A DNA stretch of 64,000 nucleotides from an uncultured Clostridia bacterium. Its GTDB lineage: Bacteria; Bacillota; Clostridia; Oscillospirales; Oscillospiraceae. The notes below the pieces were generated by a model that was not told where the DNA came from, ran no database searches, and saw nothing but the letters and a program-made list of their open reading frames with translations. The stretch is from NCBI GenBank assembly GCA_946412355.1, contig CAMKGX010000001.1:1-64000 (forward strand). The letters run 5' to 3'. Both the position numbers and the translations under genes were made by a program. Every line of letters starts with the position of its first letter. Position 1 is the first letter of the stretch. Shown here in pieces: positions 44,843 through 55,551 of the stretch.

Positions 44843-47800
44843 ACAGCAGAAAACCGCTGTGGAAAACGGGGGTGGGCAGCTTTTGGTGTCCGCCGCGGCG
44901 GGCAGCGGCAAGACCAAGGTGCTGGTGGAGCGGCTGCTGCGGGCCGTCCGGGAGGGCGGCAACGTGGATGACTTCCTCATCATCACCTACACCAAGGCCG
45001 CCGCTGCCGAGCTGCGGGGCAAGATCGCCACAGAGCTGGCCCAGCAGGTGGCGGCATTCCCGGACGACCAGCATCTGCGCAGCCAGCTCTACCGGGTGTA
45101 CCGGGCGGACATCAAGACGGTGGACGCCTTTTGCGCGGCGCTGCTGCGGGAGAACGTACATCTTTTGCCGCCCATCGGCGGGCGCAGCTACACGGCGGAT
45201 TTCCGGGCCCTGGATGAGCAGGAGGCCGCCGTATTGCAGCACCATGTGCTGGAGGACACGCTGGAGCGGTTCTACCAGACCATGGACGGGGAAAAGGAAC
45301 AGCTGATGAACACCCTGGGCCAGGGCCGGGACGACCGAAAGCTGCGGGACCTGGTGGCGGAGCTCCACACCAAAATCCAGAGCCATCCCCGGCCGGAGGC
45401 CTGGCTTAAGGAGATGCGCCGGGGCTGGGAGCAGCCCATCACCGACCTGGCAGGCAGCGTGTACGGCCGGGTGGTGCTGACGGACGTGCTGACGGCGGCG
45501 GACTACTGGGCCGGGCAGATGGAGCGGGCCGTGGAGAGAATGGCGACTGCCCCGGAGGTGCTGGACGCCTACGGAGAGCAGTTTTTGCAGGAGGCCCGGG
45601 CCATCCGGGCCATGACGGAGGCGGCGGAGCGGGGCTGGGACGCCATGGCCTACGCCGTGCCCGCCTTCCAGCGGCTGAAAGGGGTGGCGTCCTGCCCGGA
45701 GAGCGAGAGGGCCAAGGCCATCCGCAACAGGTGCAAGGACGAGCTGAAGAAGATGGCGGACATCTTCGCCGTCAGCCAGCAGGAGTACATTGACGATATT
45801 GAGGCCATGGCGCCGGCTATGCTGGCCCTGGTGGACCTCACCGGGGACTTTGCCCGGGCCTACCGGGAGGAGAAGGCGCGGCGGAACGTCATGGATTTCG
45901 CCGACATGGAGCACTTTGCCATTGCGCTGCTGCTGGAGGAAAACGACGCTCCCACCGAGCTGGCCCGCCACGTGGCGGGGCGGTACCGGGAGATTATGGT
46001 GGACGAGTACCAGGACAGCAACGACGTGCAGGACCACATTTTTGCCGCCGTGTCCCGGGAGGGGGAGAACCTCTTTATGGTGGGCGACGTGAAGCAGAGC
46101 ATCTACCGCTTCCGCATGGCCGACCCCACCATTTTCCTGCGGAAATACGACACCTTTGCCGACGCTGCCTCCGCCCGGGAGGGGGAGGCGCGGAAAGTGC
46201 TGCTGACCCGGAACTTCCGGTCCCGGCGGGAGGTGCTGGAGGCGGTGAACTTCGTGTTTTCCCGCATTCTCACCCGGCAGGCCGGGGAGCTGGACTACGG
46301 CGACGATGAGCGGCTTTACTACGGCGCGGAATACTACCTGCCCCGCACCGGGGCGGAGACGGAATACCATTTGGTCAGTGTGGAGGACGAGGGCGAGGAC
46401 AAGCGGGACAGGACGGCGGAGGAGGCAGCCTTTGTGGCGGGCCGCATCCGCGCATTGCTGGACCAGGGCTACCCGGTGCAGGAGGGGGACGGCTTCCGGC
46501 CCTGCCGGGAGGAGGATATCGTCGTCCTCATGCGCTCGCCCAGGGCCAGGATGGCCGCCTTTTCCGCCGCGCTGGCGGAGCGGAACATCCTGTGCAGCGG
46601 CGAGGAGAGCAGCTCCCTCTTTGACGCGGCGGAAATCGGGGTGGTGTTCAGCTTTTTACAGATCATCGACAACCCCCGGCAGGACGTGCCGCTGCTGTCG
46701 GCCATGCGCTCGGCCCTGGGTGGCTTCTCCCCGGACCGGCTGGCGGAGATCCGCGCAGGGCACCGGGAGGGGGACTTTTTCGAGGCCCTCTGCGCCGACG
46801 GCGGGGCGGACAGCCGCGCCTTTCTGGCACTGCTGGAGGGGCTGCGCCGGGACAGCCGGGAGCTGTCCGCCGACCAGCTGATCTGGCAGCTTTACGACGT
46901 GCTCCACGCCCAGGCGGTGTTCGGCGCTATGCCCGGCGGGGCCCAGCGGCGGCAGAATCTCATTGCCTTTTACCGCTTTGCCTGCGAGGTGACGGCCGCC
47001 GGGCGGCGGGGCCTTTTCGACTTTGTGACCTACGTGCGGGAGATGATGGAGCAGGAAAAGCTGCCCAAGCTGTCCGGCGGCGGCGGGGGCGGCGTGCGCA
47101 TCATGTCCATCCACAAGTCCAAGGGCTTGGAGTTCCCCATCGTCATTCTCTGCGATTTGCACAAGGCCTTTAACACCGACGATTTGAAGAAAATGGTGCT
47201 GGTGCATCCCCAGCTGGGACTGGGCACGGTGCGGATTGACGAGAAGCGGCGGATCCGGTACGACACCATTACCCGGACGGCGGTGTCTGCCGTGCTGGAA
47301 AAAGAGGCCAAGGCCGAGGAGATGCGGATTCTCTACGTGGCCATGACCCGGGCGAAGGAAAAGCTGATTTTGGTGCACTGCCAGCGCAATGCCGAGAAGC
47401 TGGTGCGGGACTTGTGCGCCGTTACCGACGACCCGGTGCCGTCCCAGGCAGTGGCAGAGGCCAAGAGCATGGGACAGTGGATTCTGCTGCCGCTGCTGAA
47501 AACGCCGGAGGCGTCGGTGCTGCGGCAGTTCGCCGGGGTGAACGATTTGCCTATGGGCGGCGGCTGCGGCTGGCAGGTGTCGCTGTGGCACAACGCGCCC
47601 ACGGCGGAGGCCGCGGCGGAGGGCGGCGGGGAGGACGCTGCCCCGGCTCTCACGGCGGACGCGGCCAAGCTTACGTGGCAGTATGGCCACGGCGCCGCCA
47701 CCACGCTGCCCACCAAGGTGACGGCGACGGAGCTTAAGGGCCGGGAGTGGGACGAGGAGATCCGGGAAGAAGGAGCGCCCCGGGCCTATGGAGGCGACTT

Positions 47801-48338
47801 CCCGCGGCCCAGATTCCTGCAGGAGACCACCGCCCTCACCGCCACGGAAAAGGGCACCGCCATGCATCTGGTGATGCAGTATCTGGACTTCTCGGCGGGC
47901 GGGGACACGGTGGCGGCCCAGGTGGAGGCCATGGCGGCAAAGCGGCTGCTGACGCAGCAGCAGGCGGAGGCGGTGGACTGCGGCGCGGTGGAGCGGTTTT
48001 TGGATACGGCGCTGTGTCAGCGGATTCGCCGCAGCGGGCGTGTGTACCGGGAGCAGCGGTTCAACCTGCTGGTGGACGGCGGCATTCTGGGCGATGACGG
48101 GGCAGGGGAGGAGATCATGCTCCAGGGCGTGGTGGACTGCGCCTTTGTGGAGGACGGTAAGCTGGTGATCGTGGATTTCAAGACAGACCGGGTGACGGCG
48201 GAGACCATGCCGGGGCGGGCGGAACACTACCGCTCGCAGCTGGAAGCCTACGCATTGGCCCTGGGCAGGGTGCTGGATCTGCCGGTGGGGGAGAAGGTGT
48301 TGTACTTTTTCCACACAAATTCCACGATAAATTTGTAA
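44823..48338 (+). CDS. addA: ATP-dependent helicase/nuclease subunit A (AddA)
   Basis: LTEQQKTAVENGGGQLLVSAAAGSGKTKVLVERL; IMVDEYQDSNDVQD; VIVDFKTDRV. Confidence 0.96.
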   Translation: MAVTLTEQQKTAVENGGGQLLVSAAAGSGKTKVLVERLLRAVREGGNVDDFLIITYTKAAAAELRGKIATELAQQVAAFPDDQHLRSQLYRVYRADIKTVDAFCAALLRENVHLLPPIGGRSYTADFRALDEQEAAVLQHHVLEDTLERFYQTMDGEKEQLMNTLGQGRDDRKLRDLVAELHTKIQSHPRPEAWLKEMRRGWEQPITDLAGSVYGRVVLTDVLTAADYWAGQMERAVERMATAPEVLDAYGEQFLQEARAIRAMTEAAERGWDAMAYAVPAFQRLKGVASCPESERAKAIRNRCKDELKKMADIFAVSQQEYIDDIEAMAPAMLALVDLTGDFARAYREEKARRNVMDFADMEHFAIALLLEENDAPTELARHVAGRYREIMVDEYQDSNDVQDHIFAAVSREGENLFMVGDVKQSIYRFRMADPTIFLRKYDTFADAASAREGEARKVLLTRNFRSRREVLEAVNFVFSRILTRQAGELDYGDDERLYYGAEYYLPRTGAETEYHLVSVEDEGEDKRDRTAEEAAFVAGRIRALLDQGYPVQEGDGFRPCREEDIVVLMRSPRARMAAFSAALAERNILCSGEESSSLFDAAEIGVVFSFLQIIDNPRQDVPLLSAMRSALGGFSPDRLAEIRAGHREGDFFEALCADGGADSRAFLALLEGLRRDSRELSADQLIWQLYDVLHAQAVFGAMPGGAQRRQNLIAFYRFACEVTAAGRRGLFDFVTYVREMMEQEKLPKLSGGGGGGVRIMSIHKSKGLEFPIVILCDLHKAFNTDDLKKMVLVHPQLGLGTVRIDEKRRIRYDTITRTAVSAVLEKEAKAEEMRILYVAMTRAKEKLILVHCQRNAEKLVRDLCAVTDDPVPSQAVAEAKSMGQWILLPLLKTPEASVLRQFAGVNDLPMGGGCGWQVSLWHNAPTAEAAAEGGGEDAAPALTADAAKLTWQYGHGAATTLPTKVTATELKGREWDEEIREEGAPRAYGGDFPRPRFLQETTALTATEKGTAMHLVMQYLDFSAGGDTVAAQVEAMAAKRLLTQQQAEAVDCGAVERFLDTALCQRIRRSGRVYREQRFNLLVDGGILGDDGAGEEIMLQGVVDCAFVEDGKLVIVDFKTDRVTAETMPGRAEHYRSQLEAYALALGRVLDLPVGEKVLYFFHTNSTINL

Positions 48339-48438
48339 AAAAACACTTGCCATTCCGGGGATGATGTGGTATCATCACAGTTGCGTTTGTGGGTTTGCCC
48401 GCAGCGACGAGTGAACCAGAAAGGGGTGAACAAGAGCA

Positions 48439-48642
48439 ATGAAGGAAGGAATCCATCCCAATTATCAGCAGACTACGATCAAATGCGCCTGCGGTAATGT
48501 GATTGAGACAGGTTCTACGAAGAAGGATATTCGCGTGGAAGTCTGCTCTAAGTGTCACCCCTTCTTCACCGGCAAGCAGAAGCTGGTGGATACCGGCGGA
48601 CGTGTTGCCAAGTTCAACAAGCGCTTCGGCCTGGAGGGCTAA
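48439..48642 (+). CDS. rpmE: 50S ribosomal protein L31
   Basis: [48 protein letters not shown]. Confidence 0.97.
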   Translation: MKEGIHPNYQQTTIKCACGNVIETGSTKKDIRVEVCSKCHPFFTGKQKLVDTGGRVAKFNKRFGLEG

Positions 48643-48655
48643 AGGACACGCAGAA

Positions 48656-48691
48656 AGACCTGTACTCGACGAGGGTACAGGTCTTTTTTTA
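48656..48691 (+). terminator. Rho-independent terminator after rpmE
   Basis: AGACCTGTACTC-GACGA-GGGTACAGGTCTTTTTTT. Confidence 0.85.
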
Positions 48692-48747
48692 TTGCCATCG
48701 GGGGCGGGATATACTATAATGGCGAAAACGATACGCATGAGGTGACT

Positions 48748-50055
48748 ATGGAACGCAAAACGATTGAATCCCATGACGCGGTGCGGGACTACGCCGTGCT
48801 GGTGGGGCTGCGCTCGCCGGTGCTGGGCAGCGACAGCGCCGATGAGGAGTCCCTGGCCGAGCTGGCCGCCCTGGTGGAGACCGCCGGGGGCGAGAGCGTG
48901 GGCATGATATTGCAGGGCAGGGACAAGCCCGACCCCCACAGCTTTATCGGCGAGGGCAAGGTGGAGGAGGTCAAGGGCATGGTGGAGCAGGAAAAGGCCA
49001 CCATGGTGATCTTTGACAACGACCTGTCCCCCAGCCAGATCCGGGTGCTGACGGAGCTTTTGGGCGTGCAGGTCATCGACAGGAGCGGCCTTATCCTGGA
49101 CATCTTCGCCCAGCGGGCCAAGACCAAGGAGGGCTGCCTGCAGGTGGAGCTGGCACAGTACCAGTACCTGCTGCCGCGGCTGGTGGGCATGTGGACCCAC
49201 CTGGAGCGCCAGGCCGGCACCAGCGGCAAGGGGCCCATCGGCTCCAAGGGCCCCGGCGAGACGCAGCTGGAGACCGACCGGCGGCACATCCACCGGAAAA
49301 TCGACAAGCTGAAAGAGGAATTGCAGGAGGTGCGGCGGGTGCGGGCCACCCAGCGGCAGCGGCGGCAGAAGAACGAGATCCCCGTGGTGGCCATTGTGGG
49401 CTACACCAACGCGGGGAAGTCCACGCTGCTGAACACCATCACCGGCGCGGGGATCCCCGCCAACAACCGGCTCTTTGACACCCTGGACACCACCACACGG
49501 CTGCTGACCGTCAGCGACACGCTGGACGTGGTCATCTCCGACACGGTGGGCTTTATCCGCAAGCTGCCCCACCAGCTGGTGGAGGCGTTCAAGGCCACGC
49601 TGGAGGAGCTGGAATACGCCGACTTGCTGCTGCACGTCATCGACGCCAGCAACCCACAGTGGCGGGAGCAGGCGCAAATTGTGGACGATTTGATTCGGGA
49701 ATTGAAGGCCGACCACATCCCCTGCATCCGGGTGTACAACAAGTCCGATTTGGCCTTTTCCGGCCAGCGGGAGAAGGAGGCGGACGCGGTATCCGTGTCG
49801 GCGCTGACGGGGGAGGGCATCGACGATTTGATGCGCGCCATCGACCGGAAGCTGGACAAGGGCACCCGGCGGGTGACGCTGCATCTGCCTTACGATAAGA
49901 CGGGGCTTTTGGACGTGCTGTACCGGGAGGCCAAGGTGGAGAGCGTCAGCTACGAGGCCACGGTGGACGTGGTGGCGGTGTGCAATCCCCGGCAGCTGGG
50001 GCAGCTGAAGGATTACATCGAGGGCTGGGTGGAGCCCAAGGAGGAATGGGAATGA
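48748..50055 (+). CDS. hflX: GTPase HflX
   Basis: GPGETQLETDRRHIHRKIDKLKEEL, VGYTNAGKSTLLN, DTVGFIRKLPHQLVEAFKATLEE. Confidence 0.96.
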   Translation: MERKTIESHDAVRDYAVLVGLRSPVLGSDSADEESLAELAALVETAGGESVGMILQGRDKPDPHSFIGEGKVEEVKGMVEQEKATMVIFDNDLSPSQIRVLTELLGVQVIDRSGLILDIFAQRAKTKEGCLQVELAQYQYLLPRLVGMWTHLERQAGTSGKGPIGSKGPGETQLETDRRHIHRKIDKLKEELQEVRRVRATQRQRRQKNEIPVVAIVGYTNAGKSTLLNTITGAGIPANNRLFDTLDTTTRLLTVSDTLDVVISDTVGFIRKLPHQLVEAFKATLEELEYADLLLHVIDASNPQWREQAQIVDDLIRELKADHIPCIRVYNKSDLAFSGQREKEADAVSVSALTGEGIDDLMRAIDRKLDKGTRRVTLHLPYDKTGLLDVLYREAKVESVSYEATVDVVAVCNPRQLGQLKDYIEGWVEPKEEWE

Positions 50056-50681
50056 GCGTGTACCGCGTGCCCTTCTCCGACGCCGAGAGCGAGTTCACCG
50101 AGAAGCGCTCCCGGTTTATCAGCCATATCTGGAAAATATCCAGCGAGGAGGAGGCCCAGGAGCGCATCCGGGAGATGAAGAGCCAATATTACGACGCGCG
50201 GCACAACTGCTGGTGCTACCGCCTGGGGGAGAACACCGCCCGGTACAGCGACGACGGCGAGCCCCAGGGCACGGCGGGCCAGCCTATGCTGAAGGTGCTG
50301 GAGCGGGAGAACGTCACCGACGCGGTGGTGGTGGTGACCCGGTACTTCGGCGGGATTCTGCTGGGGGCCGGGGGGCTGACCCGGGCCTACAGCCGGGGGG
50401 CCAAGGACGCCCTTGCCGCCGCCGGGGCCGCCACCATGGGGCTGTGGGCCAGGGTGGAGATCCCCTGCCCCTATGCCCTCTTTGAGCGGGTGAAGCTGGA
50501 GGTGGAGGCGCTGTCGGGTACGGTGGACGGGGCGGAATACGCCGCGGACATTACCCTTACCGTGTCGCTTTTGGCGGAGCGGGTGGAAGGGCTGCAGAAG
50601 CGCCTCACCGAGCTGTCTGCCGGGGGCATCCGGCTGCGGGAGCAGGGGAGGGAATACCGCCCCGGGCCCCGGGAAGGGTGA
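50052..50681 (+). CDS. IMPACT/YigZ-family protein
   Basis: SRFISHIWKISSEEEAQERI, YDARHNCWCYRLGENTARYSDDGEPQGTAGQPML, VTRYFGGILLGAGGLTRAY. Confidence 0.94.
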   Translation: MSVYRVPFSDAESEFTEKRSRFISHIWKISSEEEAQERIREMKSQYYDARHNCWCYRLGENTARYSDDGEPQGTAGQPMLKVLERENVTDAVVVVTRYFGGILLGAGGLTRAYSRGAKDALAAAGAATMGLWARVEIPCPYALFERVKLEVEALSGTVDGAEYAADITLTVSLLAERVEGLQKRLTELSAGGIRLREQGREYRPGPREG

Positions 50682-50704
50682 CGATATAGCCATATAGCAT
50701 AAAA

Positions 50705-50743
50705 ACACCCGGCGCGGCCATTATGCTGCGCCGGGTGTTTTGT
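50705..50743. terminator. Bidirectional terminator
   Basis: ACACCCGGCGCGGC...GCTGCGCCGGGTGTTTTGT. Confidence 0.75.
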
Positions 50744-50757
50744 GGTGTTATGGCAGG

Positions 50758-51126
50758 TCAGGGCTGGGCTTCTTCGTGGGCGCGCCAGGCGTTGAAGGTC
50801 TCCTCGGAGATGACGTGCTCGATGCGGCAGGCGTCGGACTCCGCCACGTCCGGGTCTACGCCGATGCGGGTGAAGAAGTCGGTGAGGACCCGGTGGCGCT
50901 CATAGATGCGCTCGGCCACCTCCTGGCCGGGGGGCAGCAGGGTGATGGCGCCGTTTTCGTCCACCTGGATATAGCCGCCGGCCTTCAAAAGCCCCACGGC
51001 GCGGCTGACGCTGGGCTTGGAGTAGCCCATATATTCGCCCACGTCGATGGCGCGGACGAAGTTGGATTTTTTGGAGAGGATGAGGATGGTCTCCAGATAC
51101 ATTTCGCCGGATTCCTGCAAATGCAT
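50758..51126 (-). CDS. DtxR/MntR-family metal-dependent regulator
   Basis: ESGEMYLETILILSKKSNFVRAIDVGEYMGYSKPSVSRAVGLLKAGGYI. Confidence 0.9.
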   Translation of the reverse strand: MHLQESGEMYLETILILSKKSNFVRAIDVGEYMGYSKPSVSRAVGLLKAGGYIQVDENGAITLLPPGQEVAERIYERHRVLTDFFTRIGVDPDVAESDACRIEHVISEETFNAWRAHEEAQP

Positions 51127-51210
51127 GGGATCAGCTCCTTTGCAATCGTTCTACCCACTAAAGTACCACATTTTTCCGGCAAAGGCAAGGATTTTCGGGT
51201 AAGGGGCGGC

Positions 51211-52176
51211 TTACCGCATGGGGCAGCGATGGGGGTTGATGCCGGCATCTTGGCGGCGGGCGGCACGGAAGGCGATCATCTCCCCGGCGATGGACACGGC
51301 GATCTCCTCCGGGGTGACGGCGCCGATGGGCAGGCCGATGGGGGTGTGGACGGCGGCGATGGCTTCATCGGAGATACCGGCCTGGCGCAGCATGGCGTTT
51401 ACCGCCTCCTTTTTGCTCTTGGAGCCGATGACCCCCAGGTAGGCGTAGGGGCGGCGCAGCACCTGCTCCTCCACCGTGAAGTCATTGCGGTGGCCGCTGG
51501 TCATCACCACCACGAAGTCGTCCTCCGTCAGGGTGAGATAGTCGTCGATGCGGGCAAAGTCGCCGCAGATGACCTGTTCCGCGCCGGGGAAACGGGCGCT
51601 GTCCGCCAGAGGGGGGCGGTCGTCCATAACGGTGACACGGAAGCCCAGGGTTTGCAGCAGGGGGGACAGGGCGGCGCTGCAATGGCCCGCGCCGAACAAT
51701 ATGGCCCTGTCGCCGGGGGTGACGGCCAGGGGGAAGCAGCCCGCCTGCTCCGCGTGGGGCGGGGCCAGCGCCGGGGCGCCGCCGGTGAGGGACAGGAGCA
51801 GCGTGGCGCTCTCCCGGTCCGCCAGGCGCTGCAGCACGCCGGCGACGGCGTCGCGCCAGGGGGCGCTGCCGGCGGGGATGAACTGGAAGTGGACGGTGAC
51901 CGCGCCTCCGCAGACCATTTTCAATGCCCCGGCGGGGTGGAGGGCGTAGTCCTTGACCTGGGACTGTTTGGCGGCCAATCGTTTTTTGCTTTCTTCGATG
52001 GCGTCCAGCTCCACGGCGCCGCCGCCGATGGTGCCGCACAGCAGACCGTTTTTACCGCACAGCATCTGGGCCCCGGCGCCCCGGGGGGCGGAGCCGCTCT
52101 CGGCGATGATGGTACATAAAACAGTGTCGCGGCCCTCCGCCATTTCACGATTCAGGCGGGAGAAAATCGCCTCCAT
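51211..52176 (-). CDS. XdhC/CoxI-family protein
   Basis: TIIAESGSAPRGAGAQML, IGGGAVELDAI, ILFGAGHCSAAL, LGFRVTVMDDRPPLAD, YLGVIGSKSKKE. Confidence 0.94.
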   Translation of the reverse strand: MEAIFSRLNREMAEGRDTVLCTIIAESGSAPRGAGAQMLCGKNGLLCGTIGGGAVELDAIEESKKRLAAKQSQVKDYALHPAGALKMVCGGAVTVHFQFIPAGSAPWRDAVAGVLQRLADRESATLLLSLTGGAPALAPPHAEQAGCFPLAVTPGDRAILFGAGHCSAALSPLLQTLGFRVTVMDDRPPLADSARFPGAEQVICGDFARIDDYLTLTEDDFVVVMTSGHRNDFTVEEQVLRRPYAYLGVIGSKSKKEAVNAMLRQAGISDEAIAAVHTPIGLPIGAVTPEEIAVSIAGEMIAFRAARRQDAGINPHRCPMR

Positions 52177-52304
52177 AACGTCACCCCTTTCGTTTTTGGC
52201 TATTATACCCCGGCGGGGCGGCGGGGGCAAGGGTTTTCTGCGGGTTGCTTTTTATGGGGCGGTGGGGTATGATGGATGTATCATATCAAAAGGAGGCAGA
52301 TGCT

Positions 52305-52682
52305 ATGAAAACCATTCTCGCCACGGAGAAGGCACCGGCGGCCATCGGGCCCTATGCCCAGGGCATCGACTGCGGCGGCTTTGTGGTGACCTCGGGGCAG
52401 CTGGGTCTGGACCCGGAGAGCGGCGTACTGGCCCAGGGCGTGGAGGCGCAGACCCGGCAGGCGCTGGAGAACGTGAAGGCCATTCTGGCCCAGGCGGGGC
52501 TGACCATGGACAACGTGGTGAAAACCACCGTGTTCTTGCAGCACATGAGCGACTTTGCCGCCATGAACGCCGTGTATGCGGAGTTCTTCACCGAAGGGGC
52601 GTACCCGGCACGGTCCGCCGTGGAGGTAGCGGCGCTGCCCAAGGGCGGATTGGTGGAGATCGAGGTTATTTGTGCGCGGTGA
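52305..52682 (+). CDS. RidA-family deaminase
   Basis: APAAIGPYAQGIDCGGFVVTSGQLGLDPESG ... ARSAVEVAALPKGGLVEIEVIC. Confidence 0.95.
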   Translation: MKTILATEKAPAAIGPYAQGIDCGGFVVTSGQLGLDPESGVLAQGVEAQTRQALENVKAILAQAGLTMDNVVKTTVFLQHMSDFAAMNAVYAEFFTEGAYPARSAVEVAALPKGGLVEIEVICAR

Positions 52683-52742
52683 GGCGCTGCATCAAAAAAA
52701 GGACTGCCGCAGGGCAGTCCTTTTTGCGTATGTGAGGGATAA

Positions 52743-53675
52743 TCAATCCACCACCGGCACGTCCAGGCCGAATTCGCTGGGGAGGAAGCGGGGGCAGACG
52801 TTTTCCGACGTGCAGATGACGGAGGCGGCCAGGCGGGTGCCGATCTCGCAGGCTTCGGCCAGGGTCTTGCCGTAGGTCAGGCCAATGGCCACGCCGGAGA
52901 AGAAGGCGTCGCCGGCGCCGGTGGAGTCCTTCATGTCCACCTTTTTGGCGGGGCAGACGCCGGCCTGGCCGTCGGCGGTGGCCCAGACAGCGCCACGGGA
53001 GCCCATGGTGACCACCATGGCGGGGAGGCGGGCCATCTGCACCTTGCTGCGCAGCACTTCCGTCATCTCCTCCACGGAGAGGCCGTCATACTCCTCGGAG
53101 AACAGGATGCCCGCCTCCTGGAGATTGCACACGAAGCAGGCGGTGGAGCGGAGGAAGTCACGGCGCTCCACGGCGATGCTCATGTTGGACACCACGGCGT
53201 ACACCGGCTTTTGGTACTTCTCCGCCAACTGGAACACCCGCTTGACGATGTCCTTATCCATGTCGATCTCGATGCAGATGCTGTCGGCCTGGGAGAACAG
53301 CTCGTCGCCCCGCTTTTCGAGGACGTTCAGCAGCGGGGTCAGGTCGGGCCGTTTGGACACGGCGGCCACCACGTCGCCGTCATTGTCGAAAACCGCCAGC
53401 CAGGTGCCCATGCCGTCCCGGGTGGGCACCATGTAGTCGGTGTTCACCTTGTGGTCCTGGAGCTTGCGGATGACGTCGGCGCCGGCGCCGCTCTTGTCCA
53501 CCAGGCTCAAAAAGGTGGGGCGCAGCTCCACGTTGGCGATGTCCTCCACGATGTTGCGGCTGACGCCGCCGTGGACGTATTCCACGTACCCCGCGTTGCG
53601 CCCGCCGGGGATGAAGGTGCTGTAAGGGTAGCCCTTGATGTCCACAAACACGGCGCCGATGACCACGATGCCCAT
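52743..53675 (-). CDS. PfkB-family carbohydrate kinase
   Basis: GGVSRNIVEDIANV ... DSTGAGDAFFSGVAIGL. Confidence 0.92.
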   Translation of the reverse strand: MGIVVIGAVFVDIKGYPYSTFIPGGRNAGYVEYVHGGVSRNIVEDIANVELRPTFLSLVDKSGAGADVIRKLQDHKVNTDYMVPTRDGMGTWLAVFDNDGDVVAAVSKRPDLTPLLNVLEKRGDELFSQADSICIEIDMDKDIVKRVFQLAEKYQKPVYAVVSNMSIAVERRDFLRSTACFVCNLQEAGILFSEEYDGLSVEEMTEVLRSKVQMARLPAMVVTMGSRGAVWATADGQAGVCPAKKVDMKDSTGAGDAFFSGVAIGLTYGKTLAEACEIGTRLAASVICTSENVCPRFLPSEFGLDVPVVD

Positions 53676-53855
53676 GATGTTGCCCTCCTAAAGTGCGATA
53701 TTTGGCCTATTGTACCATACGGCGGGGAGAATGGGAAGATAAAATGGGAAATCGGGTCGAAAAAATGTGGCGCAAGCGGGGCGGAATGGGGCGCGAATGG
53801 GTGCTTGTCACGGGGCGGGATTTGTGGTAGGATAGGCAGGTATGGAGGTGACGCC

Positions 53856-54482
53856 ATGGAAATCACCATCAACAGCCATGCCAGCATCCGCGTGGCGGGG
53901 GAGCGGGTTTGCTATTTTGACCCCTTCCAGCTGCGGGAGGCCCCCAGGGACGGGCAGATCATTTTCATCACCCACGACCATTTTGACCACTTTTCGCCGG
54001 AGGACATCGCCAGGGCGGCGGGGGAGGACCCCGTGTTCGTGGTGCCCGCGTTTATGGCGGAGCAGGTGGCGGCGCTGGGCCGGGTGGTGGGCCTTTTGCC
54101 CGGCCAGAGGGCCACGGTGGACGGCGTGGCGGTGGAGGCCGTGGCGGCCTACAACCCCCATAAGAAATTCCATCCGAGAGAAAAGCAATACCTGGGCTAT
54201 GTGGTGACGCTGGAGGGACAGCGGGTGTACGTCTGCGGCGACACCGACGTGACACCGGAGGCGCTGGCGGTGCGGTGCGACGTGGTGCTGTGCCCGGTGG
54301 GCGGCACGTACACCATGACGCCGCAGGAGGCGGCGGGGCTATGCAACGCCATCCGGCCGCGCCTCGCCATCCCCACCCATTACGGCAGCGGCGTGGTGGG
54401 CTCGGCACAGGACGGAGAGACCTTCCGCCGCCTGGTGGACGGCGGGATTACAGTAAAACTATTAGTGGAGGACGCGAAATGA
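53856..54482 (+). CDS. MBL-fold metallo-hydrolase (UPF0173-like)
   Basis: SHASIRVAGERVCYFDPF, THDHFDHFSPED, CGDTDVTPEA, IPTHYGSGVVG. Confidence 0.88.
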   Translation: MEITINSHASIRVAGERVCYFDPFQLREAPRDGQIIFITHDHFDHFSPEDIARAAGEDPVFVVPAFMAEQVAALGRVVGLLPGQRATVDGVAVEAVAAYNPHKKFHPREKQYLGYVVTLEGQRVYVCGDTDVTPEALAVRCDVVLCPVGGTYTMTPQEAAGLCNAIRPRLAIPTHYGSGVVGSAQDGETFRRLVDGGITVKLLVEDAK

Positions 54483-55495
54483 ACGTATTAGTGACCGGCG
54501 GCGCCGGGTACATCGGCAGCCATACCTGCGTGGAACTGATTGAGGCGGGGCATCAGCCCATCGCCGTGGACAACCTGGTGAATTCTAGTGCGGAGAGCTT
54601 GCGCCGGGTGGCACAGATCACCGGAAAGGAAGTGCCCTTTATCAACGGCGACGTGTGCGACGAGGCCTTGATGGAGAAGGTGTTCTCGGAAAATGAGATC
54701 GACTGCGTCATCCATTTTGCGGGACTGAAGGCGGTGGGCGAGTCGGTGGAAAAGCCGCTGGCCTACTATCGCAATAACCTGACCTCCACCATGAACCTGT
54801 GCAAGGTGATGGGCCGCCACGGCGTGAAGAAGATCATTTTCTCCTCCTCCGCCACCGTGTATGACCGGGACAACACCATGCCCCTGCGGGAGGACAGCAA
54901 GATCGGCAACTGCACCAACCCCTACGGCTGGACCAAGTTTATGTGCGAGGAGATTCTGCGGGACGTGGCCAAGGCCGACAAGGAGTGGTCGGTGGTGCTG
55001 CTGCGGTATTTCAACCCCGTGGGCGCCCATCCCAGCGGGCTCATCGGCGAGCATCCCAACGGCATCCCCAACAATCTGATGCCCTTTATCTCCCAGACCG
55101 CCATCGGCAAGCGGGAGAAGCTCAGCGTGTTCGGCAACGACTATCCCACCCCCGACGGCACCGGCGTGCGGGACTATATCCACGTGGTGGATTTGGCCAA
55201 GGGTCACGTGGCGGCCATGGACTACCTGTGCAGCCACACCGGCGAGGCGGTGTTCAACCTGGGCACCGGCAACGGCTACAGCGTGCTGGACATGGTGAAC
55301 GCCTTTGAGAAGGCCAACGGCGTGAAGGTGCCCTACGTCATCGCCCCCCGCCGCAGCGGCGACGTGGCGGTGTGCTACGCCGACCCCGCCAAGAGCGCAG
55401 AGGTGCTGGGCTGGCACGCCCAGTACAACCTGGAGGACATGTGCCGGGACACCTGGCACTGGCAGAGCATGAACCCCAACGGCTACGACAAGTAA
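54479..55495 (+). CDS. galE: UDP-glucose 4-epimerase
   Basis: MNVLVTGGAGYIGSHTCVELIEAGH; YGWTKFMCEEIL; LLRYFNPVGAHPSG. Confidence 0.96.
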   Translation: MNVLVTGGAGYIGSHTCVELIEAGHQPIAVDNLVNSSAESLRRVAQITGKEVPFINGDVCDEALMEKVFSENEIDCVIHFAGLKAVGESVEKPLAYYRNNLTSTMNLCKVMGRHGVKKIIFSSSATVYDRDNTMPLREDSKIGNCTNPYGWTKFMCEEILRDVAKADKEWSVVLLRYFNPVGAHPSGLIGEHPNGIPNNLMPFISQTAIGKREKLSVFGNDYPTPDGTGVRDYIHVVDLAKGHVAAMDYLCSHTGEAVFNLGTGNGYSVLDMVNAFEKANGVKVPYVIAPRRSGDVAVCYADPAKSAEVLGWHAQYNLEDMCRDTWHWQSMNPNGYDK

Positions 55496-55504
55496 AAATG
55501 ATAC

Positions 55505-55537
55505 GCCGCCCCGCCGATGTGTTTCGGCGGGGCGGCG
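55505..55537. terminator. Hairpin terminator
   Basis: CGCCGCCCCGCCGA...TCGGCGGGGCGGCG. Confidence 0.6.
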
Positions 55538-55551
55538 TTCATGATGGCGCA